Shown: positions 25,928 through 35,389 of the stretch, one piece after another
How positions within the stretch are numbered: position 1 is the stretch's first letter
Layout of the letters: each line of letters starts with the position of its first letter
DNA from: Caballeronia sp. INDeC2
Lineage (GTDB): Bacteria; Pseudomonadota; Gammaproteobacteria; Burkholderiales; Burkholderiaceae
Length of the DNA: 64,000 bases
Direction: 5' to 3'
NCBI RefSeq assembly: GCF_023631325.1
Contig: NZ_JALQDG010000031.1
Coordinates: 62,001-126,000, forward strand
Notes under the pieces: generated by a model
The model's input: the letters and a program-made list of their open reading frames with translations, nothing else
Databases searched by the model: none
Told to the model about the DNA's origin: nothing
Position numbers and translations under genes: made by a program

Positions 25928-26431
25928 TCACCCAGGCACATACCCCCGCCCAATCCAGGCAAGGCTAACCGGGCTGCCCGCCCTGTCACCCCTAAGCCGA
26001 CGCTCAATCACTACCCCCACAGCATCGACATCATCAAATTTGGCGGGCTTTGCAAGCACGACCCTGACCCAATGCGCCCCGAAATCCGCGATGACGAGCT
26101 GCGCAATGCGTTCCGCCAGCGCTTCGAGCAACTGCAAACCATGCGACGCGAGCAGCGCAAGAATCGCCTCCCGCACCGCCGCATAATTCACCGTATCTTC
26201 GATGCGATCAGTCGAGCAAGCCCGAATCGAAGGCACTCCTATCGCAAGGCTCAACCGCACAGTCTGCGGATCATGCAATTCGCTCTTGTCGATGCCGATG
26301 ACCGTCTGCCCGGTAAGTCCCTCGATATACACGATATCCATCGCAGCAGTGCGCCCGTCGGAAAATGCAGGTTGCGGCGCAACATACACCGCTTCGCCAA
26401 TCGGTTCAAGTCGGGGTTCGAATCGGCCCAT
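25928..26431 (-). CDS. Dihydroneopterin aldolase-like protein (FolB family)
   Basis: FolB-type tunnelling-fold protein of 167 residues; the aldolase core starts at MDIVYIEGLTGQTVIGI (residue 31) and contains DTVNYAAVREAI and LLEALAERIAQLV. FolB cleaves 7,8-dihydroneopterin to 6-hydroxymethyl-dihydropterin, a precursor shared by folate and methanopterin, and a second copy in this island fits methanopterin synthesis. GAGGTGA seven bases before the ATG at 26431 favours the longer form; the ATG at 26341 would give the usual 137 residues but lacks a ribosome site. Confidence 0.87.
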   Translation of the reverse strand: MGRFEPRLEPIGEAVYVAPQPAFSDGRTAAMDIVYIEGLTGQTVIGIDKSELHDPQTVRLSLAIGVPSIRACSTDRIEDTVNYAAVREAILALLASHGLQLLEALAERIAQLVIADFGAHWVRVVLAKPAKFDDVDAVGVVIERRLRGDRAGSPVSLAWIGRGYVPG

Positions 26432-26729
26432 GTGCTTGTCACCTCGCCAAAGTCATCCGAAAGCCACAAGCAAAAACCGGGCAAGTTGGCCCTACTCTAT
26501 GCGACTACTTATTGAACCTATGCGTCTAAGGATGTACAGTTTTTGAGAACCGGGCCGGATCGGGTTCCAGACAGCGCGTGAACCATCCCGACTACCCGGC
26601 ACGAGGCGCGCCTGAGATCGAACCAGGCGAAGAAAGCCACAGCGCCAGCGTAAAACACAAACAGATTCGGCGCCGGACGGCCGCGCGACCCGCGCGCACC
26701 GGAATGCGGCGCAACGGAGACTTGCCCCC

Positions 26730-28772
26730 ATGTCGTCGCTTGCTGACGTAGACACGCATGTCCGGGAAGTGCTGAACATCGTCAATAATCCGCTGGCCGC
26801 GCGTCGCGCCAGCGATTCGGTCGCGCAATCGTGGCTGCGGTGCCTCACGGAATTCAGGCTCGATCCGGGCCGCTTCGTCATGCCGCCCGTGCTCACGCAG
26901 CACGAGTTGAACGATCGCCGTGAAGCCGCAAGCGATCTCATCGCGTGCTCGAAGCTCGAAATGACGACCTTGTATCAGCAACTCGCCGATCCGGAACTCG
27001 CCGTCGTGCTCGTCGATGCGGACGGCGTGATCGTGCATCAGGTGTCGTCGGTGCCGTTCGGCGAAGCCGTCGCCGCCGATGGCCTGCGCGTCGGCGCACT
27101 GTGGAGCGAACGCGAGGCCGGGACCAACGGCATGGGCACATGCCTCATCGAGCGCGATTGCATCGCCGTGTGCCAGCACGAGCACTTCTATCCGCGCTAT
27201 ACGTCGCTCACCTGTTCGGCCGCGCCGATCTTCGACGAGCGCGGCACGGTGGTCGGCGTGCTCGACGTGACGAGCCGCTCGAAGCTCTTGCAGCAGCATT
27301 CGCTCGTGCTCGTCGGCATGTCGCGGCAGATGATCGAAAATCGTCTGATCGATGCGCGCTACCGGCACGCGAACATGATCCACTTCCACAGCCGTCCGGA
27401 GTTCGTCGGCACGCTGCACGCGGGCAAGCTTGCCGTCAGCGACGACGGCGTCGTGCTCGCCGCGAGCCGCAGTGCGCTCTTCCAGCTCGACCTGCGCTCG
27501 CCCGGCGAACTGTGCGGCAAACGCATCGAAGAAGCGTTCAATGCATCGCTCGAAGACATGATCGCGCGCAGCATTCGCGGCTCGTTCCATCCGGTGACGG
27601 TCTACAGCGCGAAGGCGAACAGCCGCTTTTTCCTCACCGCGCAGACGCCGCGCGAAGGCGCGAGCGGCGCGACGCGCATCCTGATGAACGATCCGGTCTC
27701 GCGCAATCTGTCCGGCGCGAAAGCGCAGAAGAAAGACGCGCGCGAACCGGCCAGCGCCGGCCGTCTCGACAAGCTCGCGCATCTGGAATTCGGCGATCCG
27801 CGCATGGCCTCGCAGATCCAGCTCGCCGCGCGCGTGATCCAGCGCAAGATCCCGATCATCCTGCGCGGCCAGACAGGCACCGGCAAGGAAGTGTTCGCCA
27901 ACGCGCTGCACAGCATCAGCCCGAACGGTGGCGGCGCGTTCGTCGCGGTGAATTGCGCGTCGCTGCCGGAGAACCTGATCGAAAGCGAGTTGTTCGGCTA
28001 TCGCGCGGGCGCGTTCACCGGCGCACAGCGCGAGGGACGGCGCGGCAAGATCGTGCAGGCGAACGGCGGCACGCTCTTTCTCGATGAAATCGGCGACATG
28101 CCGCTCGCATTGCAAGCGCGTCTGTTGCGCGTGCTCGAAGAGCACGAGGTCACGCCGCTCGGCGCGGAAACCACCGTGAAGGTGGACTTCCAGTTGATCA
28201 GCGCGAGCCACCGCAATCTCATCGAGCTCGTGCAGACCGGCATGTTCCGGGAGGATCTGTATTACCGGCTGAACGGTATCGAGATCAATCTGCCGCCGCT
28301 GCGCGAACGCGCCGATGCGCTCGCGCTCATCGCGCATATTCTCGAAACCGAATCCGACGATCCGCCCGCGCTCTCCGCCGAAGCGCGGCAGGCGCTGCTG
28401 TCATACCCGTGGCCGGGCAACATCCGGCAGTTGCGTCATGTGCTGCAGATGGCGATCGCGCTCTGCGACGGCCCCGAGATCCGCTGCGCGCATCTGCCGG
28501 CCGAGATCGCGAACGGCGCGAGTGCGCAGGCGGCCCCGCGCGCCCCGGGCGTAGCGAACAATGCGCCCCTCATGCATCTGGCCGAAGATGCCGATACATC
28601 GTCGCTCAACGCCATTCAAGTGAAGGAGCGCGAGACCGTGTTGCAATTGCTCGACGAGCATCGCTGGAATGTGAGCAATGTCGCGAAGGTGCTGGGCATC
28701 AGCCGCAACACGCTGTATCGGAAGATGCATCGGCTGCATATACGCCTGTCGCACGACACGCCCGACGCATGA
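26730..28772 (+). CDS. Sigma-54-dependent activator (AcoR-like, GAF-AAA+-Fis)
   Basis: Enhancer-binding protein of 680 residues. An N-terminal GAF-type sensor (about 70-210; EREAGTNGMGTCLIERD) is followed by the AAA+ domain with Walker A GQTGTGKE near 380, the sigma-54 contact loop GAFTGA near 427, Walker B GGTLFLDEIGD and the arginine-finger region FREDLYYRLNG. A Fis HTH ends it (NVSNVAKVLGISRNTLYRKM). It must act with RpoN at -24/-12 promoters, and five such matches occur in front of C1 genes in this window. It overlaps the next H4MPT gene by four bases. Confidence 0.94.
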   Translation: MSSLADVDTHVREVLNIVNNPLAARRASDSVAQSWLRCLTEFRLDPGRFVMPPVLTQHELNDRREAASDLIACSKLEMTTLYQQLADPELAVVLVDADGVIVHQVSSVPFGEAVAADGLRVGALWSEREAGTNGMGTCLIERDCIAVCQHEHFYPRYTSLTCSAAPIFDERGTVVGVLDVTSRSKLLQQHSLVLVGMSRQMIENRLIDARYRHANMIHFHSRPEFVGTLHAGKLAVSDDGVVLAASRSALFQLDLRSPGELCGKRIEEAFNASLEDMIARSIRGSFHPVTVYSAKANSRFFLTAQTPREGASGATRILMNDPVSRNLSGAKAQKKDAREPASAGRLDKLAHLEFGDPRMASQIQLAARVIQRKIPIILRGQTGTGKEVFANALHSISPNGGGAFVAVNCASLPENLIESELFGYRAGAFTGAQREGRRGKIVQANGGTLFLDEIGDMPLALQARLLRVLEEHEVTPLGAETTVKVDFQLISASHRNLIELVQTGMFREDLYYRLNGIEINLPPLRERADALALIAHILETESDDPPALSAEARQALLSYPWPGNIRQLRHVLQMAIALCDGPEIRCAHLPAEIANGASAQAAPRAPGVANNAPLMHLAEDADTSSLNAIQVKERETVLQLLDEHRWNVSNVAKVLGISRNTLYRKMHRLHIRLSHDTPDA

Positions 28773-29368
28773 CGCAACCCACGCCTGCCCGCCGGCTCGA
28801 CGAGTTCAAGCCCGACGCGCGCTTCGCGTGGTGCGTGACCGGCTCCGGCCATATGCTCGACGAATCGATCGCGCTCGCGCGGCGTCTGCCCGGCGTCGAT
28901 CTGTTTCTTTCCGCTGCCGGCGAGGAAGTGCTGCCGCTCTACGGCTGGACGGTCGCGAAGCTGCGCGAGCACTTCAAGGTGTTTCGCGACAACAGCGCGA
29001 GCAGCGTGCCCGTCGGCATGATCTACAACGGCGAATATCACACGGTCGTGATCGCGCCCGCGACGAGCAACACCGTCGCCAAATGCGCGTTCGGCATCTC
29101 CGATACCTTGCCCACCAATCTCTATGCGCAAGCCGGCAAGCAATGCGTGCCGGGCATCGTGTTCGCATGCGATACCGCGCCGAGCGTCATCACACAGACC
29201 CCGCACGACTGGGTCGAAGTGAGGCCGCGCGCGATCGAGTTCGAGAACGTCGAGCGGCTCGCGCGCTTCGCGCACACCACCGTGGCCCGCTCGCTCGACG
29301 ACCTCGAAGCCGCGCTCGATCAACGCCTGTCGGACCTGAAGCTCGCATGGAACACATCGTCTTCCTGA
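28769..29368 (+). CDS. dmrB: DmrB-like dihydromethanopterin reductase flavoprotein
   Basis: Flavoprotein of 199 residues with the FMN-binding fold FAWCVTGSGHMLDESIALAR and the segment LSAAGEEVLPLYGW. A central VIAPATSNTVAKCAFGISDT is typical of flavoprotein reductases and decarboxylases. DmrB reduces dihydromethanopterin to H4MPT, the last step of cofactor synthesis; the assignment rests on similarity and context. It is coupled to the sigma-54 activator upstream (ATGA) and overlaps the next gene by 22 bases. Confidence 0.82.
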   Translation: MTQPTPARRLDEFKPDARFAWCVTGSGHMLDESIALARRLPGVDLFLSAAGEEVLPLYGWTVAKLREHFKVFRDNSASSVPVGMIYNGEYHTVVIAPATSNTVAKCAFGISDTLPTNLYAQAGKQCVPGIVFACDTAPSVITQTPHDWVEVRPRAIEFENVERLARFAHTTVARSLDDLEAALDQRLSDLKLAWNTSSS

Positions 29369-30747
29369 CGGGACGGCTCGCGCAAACGAGCCTTCATCAG
29401 GTACTCGAAAGCATCGCGCCCGCCGCCACGGGATCGCCCTTCACGTGGGAAATCCGCGAGATCGGTCTGCAGGTCGCGGGACTGATGACCGCCGACATGA
29501 TCCGGCGTCGCGTCGCGACGCCTTTGAGCGAAGGCACGAGCCGCATGATCGTTCCTGGGCGATGCCGTGGCGATCTCGATGCCTTGAGCGCGCATTACGG
29601 CGTGAAGGTCGAGCGCGGTCCCGAGGAAGTGAAAGACTTGCCGCAGTTTTTCGGGCGCGAGGCGCGCCACGTGGACCTGTCACGCTACGAGACGGAGATC
29701 TTCGCGGAGATCGTCGATGCGCCGCGCCTCGATCTCGATGGCATCGCGGCACGCGCGCGGGAGTACAAGCGTCAGGGCGCGGATGTAATCGATGTCGGCT
29801 GCCTGCCGGAGACCGCCTTTCCGCATCTCGAAGACGCGGTGGCGATGCTGAAGGAGCAGGGCTATCGCGTGAGCGTCGATTCGATGCGCGATGAAGAACT
29901 CGTGCGCGGCGGACGCGCGGGCGCGGACTACGTGATGAGCCTCAACGCCGACACGCTATGGATCGCCGATGAAATCGCCTCGACGCCGATCCTCGTGCCG
30001 CGCGAACCCGCCGATGCCGCCTCGCTCGATGCCGCCATCGAAGCGATGACGAAGCGCGGCCGCCCCTTTCTCGCCGATCCGATTCTCGATCCGATTCCGT
30101 TCGGCCTCGCGGCGTCCATCGCGCGATATGTGTCGTTGCGCGAGCGCTATCCCGATGTGGCGATCATGATGGGCGTCGGCAACGTGACCGAGCTGACGGA
30201 GGCCGATACGAGCGGCATCAATGCTGTGCTGTTCGGCATGGCGGCCGAACTGCGCATCGCTGCCGTGCTGACGACATCGGTGAGCCTGCATGCGCGGCGT
30301 GCCGTTCGCGAAGCCGATGTCGCGCGGCGCGTGATGCATGCCGCGCGCGAAACGCAGACGCTGCCCAAAGGTATTTCCGCCGATTTGTCTGCGCTGCATG
30401 CAAAGCGGCCGTTTCCTTATGACGCGGACGAGATCGCCGCCTTGGCCGCTGAGATACGGGATCCTAACTATCGCGTACAGGTGTCGGCGCAAGGCATTCA
30501 TGTCTATAACCGCAATGGTCATCATGTCGCGATCGATCCGTTCGCGCTCTATCCCGATCTTGAAGTCGAGACCGATGGCGGTCATGCGTTTTATCTCGGC
30601 GTGCAGCTTGCGCGCGCGGAGATCGCGTGGCAGTTGGGCAAGCGATTCGATCAGGATGAGCCGCTCGATTGGGGATGCGAAGTCGACCGGCCCGACGAGG
30701 ATTTGATGGCGTGGCATGCGCCCGGCAGCACGAAGAAGAAAAGCTAG
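29347..30747 (+). CDS. DUF6513 / dihydropteroate synthase-like protein of the H4MPT cluster
   Basis: A 466-residue protein. An N-terminal domain of about 110 residues (VFLTGRLAQTSLHQVLESI) is followed by a TIM-barrel related to dihydropteroate synthase (GADVIDVGCLPETAFPHLED, YRVSVDSMRDEELVRGGRAG, MMGVGNVTELTEADTSGINA). It is probably a methanopterin synthesis enzyme that joins the pterin to the arylamine part, but this is not proved for the bacterial proteins. The ATG at 29347 overlaps the dmrB-like gene. Its last bases overlap the convergent thioredoxin gene. Confidence 0.85.
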   Translation: MEHIVFLTGRLAQTSLHQVLESIAPAATGSPFTWEIREIGLQVAGLMTADMIRRRVATPLSEGTSRMIVPGRCRGDLDALSAHYGVKVERGPEEVKDLPQFFGREARHVDLSRYETEIFAEIVDAPRLDLDGIAARAREYKRQGADVIDVGCLPETAFPHLEDAVAMLKEQGYRVSVDSMRDEELVRGGRAGADYVMSLNADTLWIADEIASTPILVPREPADAASLDAAIEAMTKRGRPFLADPILDPIPFGLAASIARYVSLRERYPDVAIMMGVGNVTELTEADTSGINAVLFGMAAELRIAAVLTTSVSLHARRAVREADVARRVMHAARETQTLPKGISADLSALHAKRPFPYDADEIAALAAEIRDPNYRVQVSAQGIHVYNRNGHHVAIDPFALYPDLEVETDGGHAFYLGVQLARAEIAWQLGKRFDQDEPLDWGCEVDRPDEDLMAWHAPGSTKKKS

Positions 30748-31292
30748 GGCTTCCACTTGATCGAGCATCCGAGCGCGGGATATTGCGTTTCGGGTGCTTC
30801 ACCGTTTTGCGCTATTGCGCGCATCGCTTCGTAGAGATCGCGACGCGCATCGGGCAACGCTTCCTTGCGCGATGCATCGATCCGGCCGCGATATCGCAAG
30901 CGCAGATGGGCATCGTATCCGAAGCATTCCGGCGTGCAGACTGCACCGTACGCGCGCGCGATCTCCTGCGTTTCATCGTGCAGATAGGGGAACGGCAAAT
31001 GCCATTCTTTCGCGAGCGCAACCATGCGATCGAAGGCATCGTCGGTATAGACGATGGCATCGTTCGAATTGATGCCCGCCACGTTGATGCCGATGTCCTT
31101 CAGCGCTCGTGCATCCCGGATCAGATTCGGCAGCGCGGCCTTCACGTAAGGACAGTGATTGCACATGAACACGATGACGAGACCGTTCGCGCCTTTCAGC
31201 GAGCCGGGCGTGTAGGACTGGCCGCCGGTCGCGGGCAGCGCGAATTCGGAGGCGGTCGCGCCGAGTTCGGCGGTTGGAGATTCGGTTGGCAT
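30744..31292 (-). CDS. Thioredoxin-fold protein (AhpC/TSA-like) at the end of the cbb operon
   Basis: A 182-residue thioredoxin-fold protein with a CNHCP active site (IVFMCNHCPYVKAALPNL) and the peroxiredoxin-like pattern VCTPECFGYDAHLRLRYRG. No signal peptide is seen, so it is cytoplasmic. It follows cbbA by 28 bp on the same strand and is probably the last gene of the Calvin operon, where redox control of enzymes is plausible but unproven. The stop overlaps the opposing DUF6513 gene. Confidence 0.88.
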   Translation of the reverse strand: MPTESPTAELGATASEFALPATGGQSYTPGSLKGANGLVIVFMCNHCPYVKAALPNLIRDARALKDIGINVAGINSNDAIVYTDDAFDRMVALAKEWHLPFPYLHDETQEIARAYGAVCTPECFGYDAHLRLRYRGRIDASRKEALPDARRDLYEAMRAIAQNGEAPETQYPALGCSIKWKP

Positions 31293-31320
31293 GAGATAGC
31301 TCGCAATGGTCGCAGTTCAG

Positions 31321-32358
31321 TCAGTGATACCGTTTCGCCATCACCTCCAACGCCATAGGCCTGATCCGATCCGCCTGCCCCGCGCAACCGAACGCCTCGA
31401 AGCGCTCGATACACAAATCGCGCGCCGCCGCCGTTGCCGCCTTCAACGCATGCCGCGGATCGAACTCCGATTTCGCCGACGCCATCGCCCTGCGCATCGC
31501 GCCTGTCATCGCGAGCCGGATATCCGTGTCGATGTTCACCTTCCTCACGCCGTTCGCGATGCCGCGCCGAATCTCCTCCACCGGCACGCCGAACGTCGCC
31601 GGAATCTCGCCGCCGTGCTCGCGGATGATCGCCAGCCATTCCTGCGGCACCGACGACGATCCGTGCATCACGAGATGCGTATCCGGAATGCGCGCGTGAA
31701 TCTCGGCGATGCGATCGATTGCGAGGATATCGCCGGTCGGCTGGCGGCTGAACTTGTACGCGCCGTGCGATGTGCCGATGGCGATCGCGAGCGCATCGAT
31801 GCCCGTCGCCTCGACGAACGCGCGCGCCTCGTCGGGATCGGTCAGCAACCGGTCGTGGCTCAACGCGCCTTCTGCGCCGACTCCGTCCTCCTCGCCCGCG
31901 CGCCCCGTTTCCAGCGAGCCGAGACAGCCCAGTTCGCCCTCGACCGACACGCCCACGGAATGCGCCGCCTCCACGACACGCCGGCTCACGTCCACGTTGT
32001 ACTCGTATTCGGCCGGCGTCTTCTGATCGGGCATGAGCGAGCCGTCCATCATCACGGACGTGAAGCCCGAGCGTATAGCCTGCTGGCACACGGACGGGCT
32101 CGCGCCGTGATCCTGATGCAGGACAACGGGGATATCCGGATGCGCCTCGACCGCCGCCAGCACCAGATGCCGCAGATACGGCTCGCCCGCATACTTGCGC
32201 GCACCCGCCGACGCCTGCAGGATCACCGGGCTCTTCGTCGCCTCGGCCGCCTGCATGATCGCGTGCACCTGCTCCATGTTGTTGACGTTGAACGCCGGCA
32301 CGCCGTAAGCATGCTCCGCCGCGTGATCCAGCAACTGCCTCAGTGCGATGAAGGCCAT
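31321..32358 (-). CDS. cbbA: CbbA, class II fructose-1,6-bisphosphate aldolase, Calvin-cycle type
   Basis: Class II aldolase of 345 residues. Zinc and substrate residues are visible in PVVLHQDHGASPSVCQQAI, CLGSLETGRAGEEDGVGAEG, GTSHGAYKFSR and HGSSSVPQEW. It condenses dihydroxyacetone phosphate with glyceraldehyde 3-phosphate or erythrose 4-phosphate. The start MAFIALRQLLDHAAEHAYGV at 32358 has GGAGA nearby; an in-frame ATG 11 codons upstream is less likely. It follows cbbT by 29 bp. Confidence 0.95.
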   Translation of the reverse strand: MAFIALRQLLDHAAEHAYGVPAFNVNNMEQVHAIMQAAEATKSPVILQASAGARKYAGEPYLRHLVLAAVEAHPDIPVVLHQDHGASPSVCQQAIRSGFTSVMMDGSLMPDQKTPAEYEYNVDVSRRVVEAAHSVGVSVEGELGCLGSLETGRAGEEDGVGAEGALSHDRLLTDPDEARAFVEATGIDALAIAIGTSHGAYKFSRQPTGDILAIDRIAEIHARIPDTHLVMHGSSSVPQEWLAIIREHGGEIPATFGVPVEEIRRGIANGVRKVNIDTDIRLAMTGAMRRAMASAKSEFDPRHALKAATAAARDLCIERFEAFGCAGQADRIRPMALEVMAKRYH

Positions 32359-32387
32359 CGTGATATCTCCATGCAGGGTGCGAAAAT

Positions 32388-34430
32388 TCAAGCCGCCACG
32401 CGGCGCGCTTCATCGACGAGCGCCGCGGTGGTCACGCCGAAACGGGCGAACAACTCATTCGCGGGCGCGGATTCGCCGAAGCGATCAATGCCGATCACAC
32501 CGCCGTTCAATCCGACGTACTGCCGCCAGAACGGCGTGACGCCCGCCTCGATCGCGACGCGCGGCACGCCCTCGGGCAACACGCGTTCGCGCCACACGTT
32601 GCATTGCCGATCGAACACGGTCGTCGATGGCATCGACACGACGCGCGCAAGAATGCCCTCTTCCTTCAGCGGCTCGACGGCCGCGAGCGCGAGCGCCACT
32701 TCCGAGCCGGTCGCGATCAGCACGACGCGGCGTGCATCGCGTTCGCATGTGGATGGCCAGTCGACGAGCACGTAGCCGCCGCGCTCGATCCCGTCGATCT
32801 GCGCCTCATCGCGCGGCACGAAAGGCAGATTCTGGCGTGACAGCAGCAGGCACGAAGGCCGGTCGCGCTCGATCGCGCTCACCCATGCCTGCATCGTTTC
32901 GACGCTATCGCAGGGACGCCAAACGTCGAGGCCCGGAATCATGCGCAAGCTCGCGGCGTGCTCGATCGGCTGATGCGTCGGACCGTCTTCACCCAGGCCG
33001 ATGGAATCGTGCGTGAAGACGAACACCGCGCGCGTTTTCATTAGCGCGGCCATGCGCAACGCGTTGCGCGAGTAGTCGGAAAACGTGAGGAACGTGCCGC
33101 CGAAGGGCAGATAGCCGCGATGCAGCGCGACGCCGTTCAGCACCGCGCTCATGCCGAACTCGCGCACGCCGAAGTGAATGTAATTGCCCTTTTCCGGCGA
33201 TGCGCTCACATCGATCGCATCTTTCCAGCGCGTGAGATTCGATCCAGTGAGGTCTGCCGAGCCGCCGAGCAGTTCGGGCAGCGCGCGCGCGAGACCTTCG
33301 ATCGCGAGTTGCGACGCCTTGCGCGTCGCGATCGTTTGCCGCGCGCGGTCCGCGTCGCGCACGAGCGCATGCGCCGTGTCGCGCCAGTTCGCGGGCAGCG
33401 CGCCGCGCACGCGACGCTCGAACTCGGCGGCCTCGTGCGGAAACACGCGGCGATACGCGTCCATGCGGCGATTCCAGCTCTCCTGCGCCGCCGCGCCCGC
33501 CTCGCGCGAATCCCACAGCGCGCGTATCGACGACGGAATCTCGAAGGGCGCGTGCGTCCAGTCGAGCGCGCGGCGCGTCGCTTCGACTTCGGCGGCGGGA
33601 AGCGGCGCGCCGTGAACGTCGTGCGTGCCGGCCATATTGGGCGCGCCCAGGCCGATCACCGTCTTGCAGCAGATCAATGTCGGACGATCCGACTCGCGCG
33701 CTGCCTGCAATGCGCGCGACACGCCGTCGACATCGTGGCCGTCCACCGCACGCACGACATGCCAGCCGTACGATTCGAAACGCTTCGGCGTATCGTCGGT
33801 GAACCAGCCGTCGACATGGCCATCGATCGAAATACCGTTGTCGTCATAGAGCACGGTGAGCTTGCCGAGCCGCAACGTCCCCGCGAGCGACGCCGCTTCA
33901 TGCGACACGCCTTCCATCAGACAGCCATCGCCTGCAAAAACATACGTGCGATGATCGACGATCTCATGCCCCGGCCGATTGTATTCGCGCGCGAGCAAGG
34001 CCTCGGCGAGCGCCATGCCGACCGCATTGGCCAAGCCCTGACCGAGCGGCCCGGTCGTCGTTTCGACGCCGGGCGTCACACCCGCTTCGGGATGTCCCGG
34101 CGTCTTGCTGTCCATCTGACGAAAGCGCTTGATCTCGTCGATGGACAAGTCATAGCCGCTCAGATGCAGCAGGGCATAGAGCAGCATCGAGCCATGACCG
34201 TTCGACAGCACGAAGCGGTCGCGATCCGGCCAGTCGGGATCGGCGGGATTGTGCTTCAGATGACGCCCCCACAGCGCGACCGCGATTTCCGCCATGCCCA
34301 TCGGCATGCCGGGATGACCGGAGTTGGCCCGGCTCACGGCATCGATGGCGAGCATGCGTAATGCGTTCGCCATCTGCCGCGTAGCCGGTGAACGATGAAG
34401 TCCGGGCAAAGCCTCAGCGACGGCATTCAT
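32388..34430 (-). CDS. cbbT: CbbT, transketolase
   Basis: Transketolase of 680 residues. It has the TPP site GDGCLMEGVSHEAASLAG, the N-terminal ANALRMLAIDAVSRANSGHP and the C-terminal THDSIGLGEDGPTHQPIEH. It carries out the two-carbon transfers of RuBP regeneration. The position between cbbP and cbbA in the operon marks it as the Calvin copy; a housekeeping transketolase would be elsewhere. Confidence 0.96.
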   Translation of the reverse strand: MNAVAEALPGLHRSPATRQMANALRMLAIDAVSRANSGHPGMPMGMAEIAVALWGRHLKHNPADPDWPDRDRFVLSNGHGSMLLYALLHLSGYDLSIDEIKRFRQMDSKTPGHPEAGVTPGVETTTGPLGQGLANAVGMALAEALLAREYNRPGHEIVDHRTYVFAGDGCLMEGVSHEAASLAGTLRLGKLTVLYDDNGISIDGHVDGWFTDDTPKRFESYGWHVVRAVDGHDVDGVSRALQAARESDRPTLICCKTVIGLGAPNMAGTHDVHGAPLPAAEVEATRRALDWTHAPFEIPSSIRALWDSREAGAAAQESWNRRMDAYRRVFPHEAAEFERRVRGALPANWRDTAHALVRDADRARQTIATRKASQLAIEGLARALPELLGGSADLTGSNLTRWKDAIDVSASPEKGNYIHFGVREFGMSAVLNGVALHRGYLPFGGTFLTFSDYSRNALRMAALMKTRAVFVFTHDSIGLGEDGPTHQPIEHAASLRMIPGLDVWRPCDSVETMQAWVSAIERDRPSCLLLSRQNLPFVPRDEAQIDGIERGGYVLVDWPSTCERDARRVVLIATGSEVALALAAVEPLKEEGILARVVSMPSTTVFDRQCNVWRERVLPEGVPRVAIEAGVTPFWRQYVGLNGGVIGIDRFGESAPANELFARFGVTTAALVDEARRVAA

Positions 34431-34466
34431 GAGATGCCTCCTTGCTTACGATGATGAGAAACCTTT

Positions 34467-35339
34467 CTATGCACGCGCGCATCGGTCGCGCAACTGCAGG
34501 ATCATCGGCGTGAAGATGAGCTGCATGGCGAGACCCATCTTGCCGCCGGGCACGACGATCACGTTCGGCCGCGACATGAACGAGTCGTGCAACATAGTCA
34601 GCAGATACGGAAAGTCGATGCCCTTCGGCTTCGCGAAGCGGATCACGACGAAGCTCTCGTCAGGCTGCGGAATTTCACGCGCGGTGAACGGGTTCGATGT
34701 ATCCACGGTCGGCACGCGCTGGAAATTCACATGCGTGCGCGAGAACTGCGGACAGATGTAATTCACGTAATCGGGCATGCGGCGCAGGATCGTGTCGACA
34801 ACGGCTTCATGCGAATAACCGCGCATCGTCTGATCGCGATGCAGCTTCTGAATCCATTCGAGATTGATGATCGGCACGACGCCGACGAGCAGATCCGCAT
34901 GACGCGCGATATCGACCTTGTCGGTGACCGCGCCGCCGTGCAGGCCTTCGTAGAACATCAGATCCGTGCCGGACGTGATGGCTTCCCACGGCGTGAAGGT
35001 GCCCGCGTCTTGCTTGTAATGCGCGGCTTCGCCTTCATCGTGCACGTAATGGCGAAACTGTCCGCCGCCCGTCTCGCCATAGCTATGGAACAGGCTTTCG
35101 AGTTCTTCGAGCAGATTTGCTTCCGGCCCGAAGTGGCTGAAATTGACGAAGCCGTCGCGCTCGCTCTGCTTCATCGCCTCGCGCATGCCGAGACGATCGT
35201 ATCGATGAAACGCATCGCCTTCGACGATCTGCGCATTGATTTTCTCGCGCCTGAAAATATGCGTGAAGCTCTTCATGACGGTGGTGGTGCCGGCGCCGCT
35301 GGAGCCCGTCACCGCGACGATCGGATGCTTGACTGACAT
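34467..35339 (-). CDS. cbbP: CbbP, phosphoribulokinase
   Basis: Phosphoribulokinase of 290 residues, the short proteobacterial type. The P-loop GSSGAGTTT is at about residues 12-20, followed by EGDAFHRYDR and MFYEGLHGG. It phosphorylates ribulose 5-phosphate to RuBP and with RuBisCO defines the Calvin cycle. The ATG at 35339 has GGGAGGCAAGCGC in front; a start 18 codons earlier lacks such a site. Confidence 0.96.
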   Translation of the reverse strand: MSVKHPIVAVTGSSGAGTTTVMKSFTHIFRREKINAQIVEGDAFHRYDRLGMREAMKQSERDGFVNFSHFGPEANLLEELESLFHSYGETGGGQFRHYVHDEGEAAHYKQDAGTFTPWEAITSGTDLMFYEGLHGGAVTDKVDIARHADLLVGVVPIINLEWIQKLHRDQTMRGYSHEAVVDTILRRMPDYVNYICPQFSRTHVNFQRVPTVDTSNPFTAREIPQPDESFVVIRFAKPKGIDFPYLLTMLHDSFMSRPNVIVVPGGKMGLAMQLIFTPMILQLRDRCARA

Positions 35340-35389
35340 GCGCTTGCCTCCCTGCCATAAATGTAATGAGCGCTGTTTCAGATGTCGAT

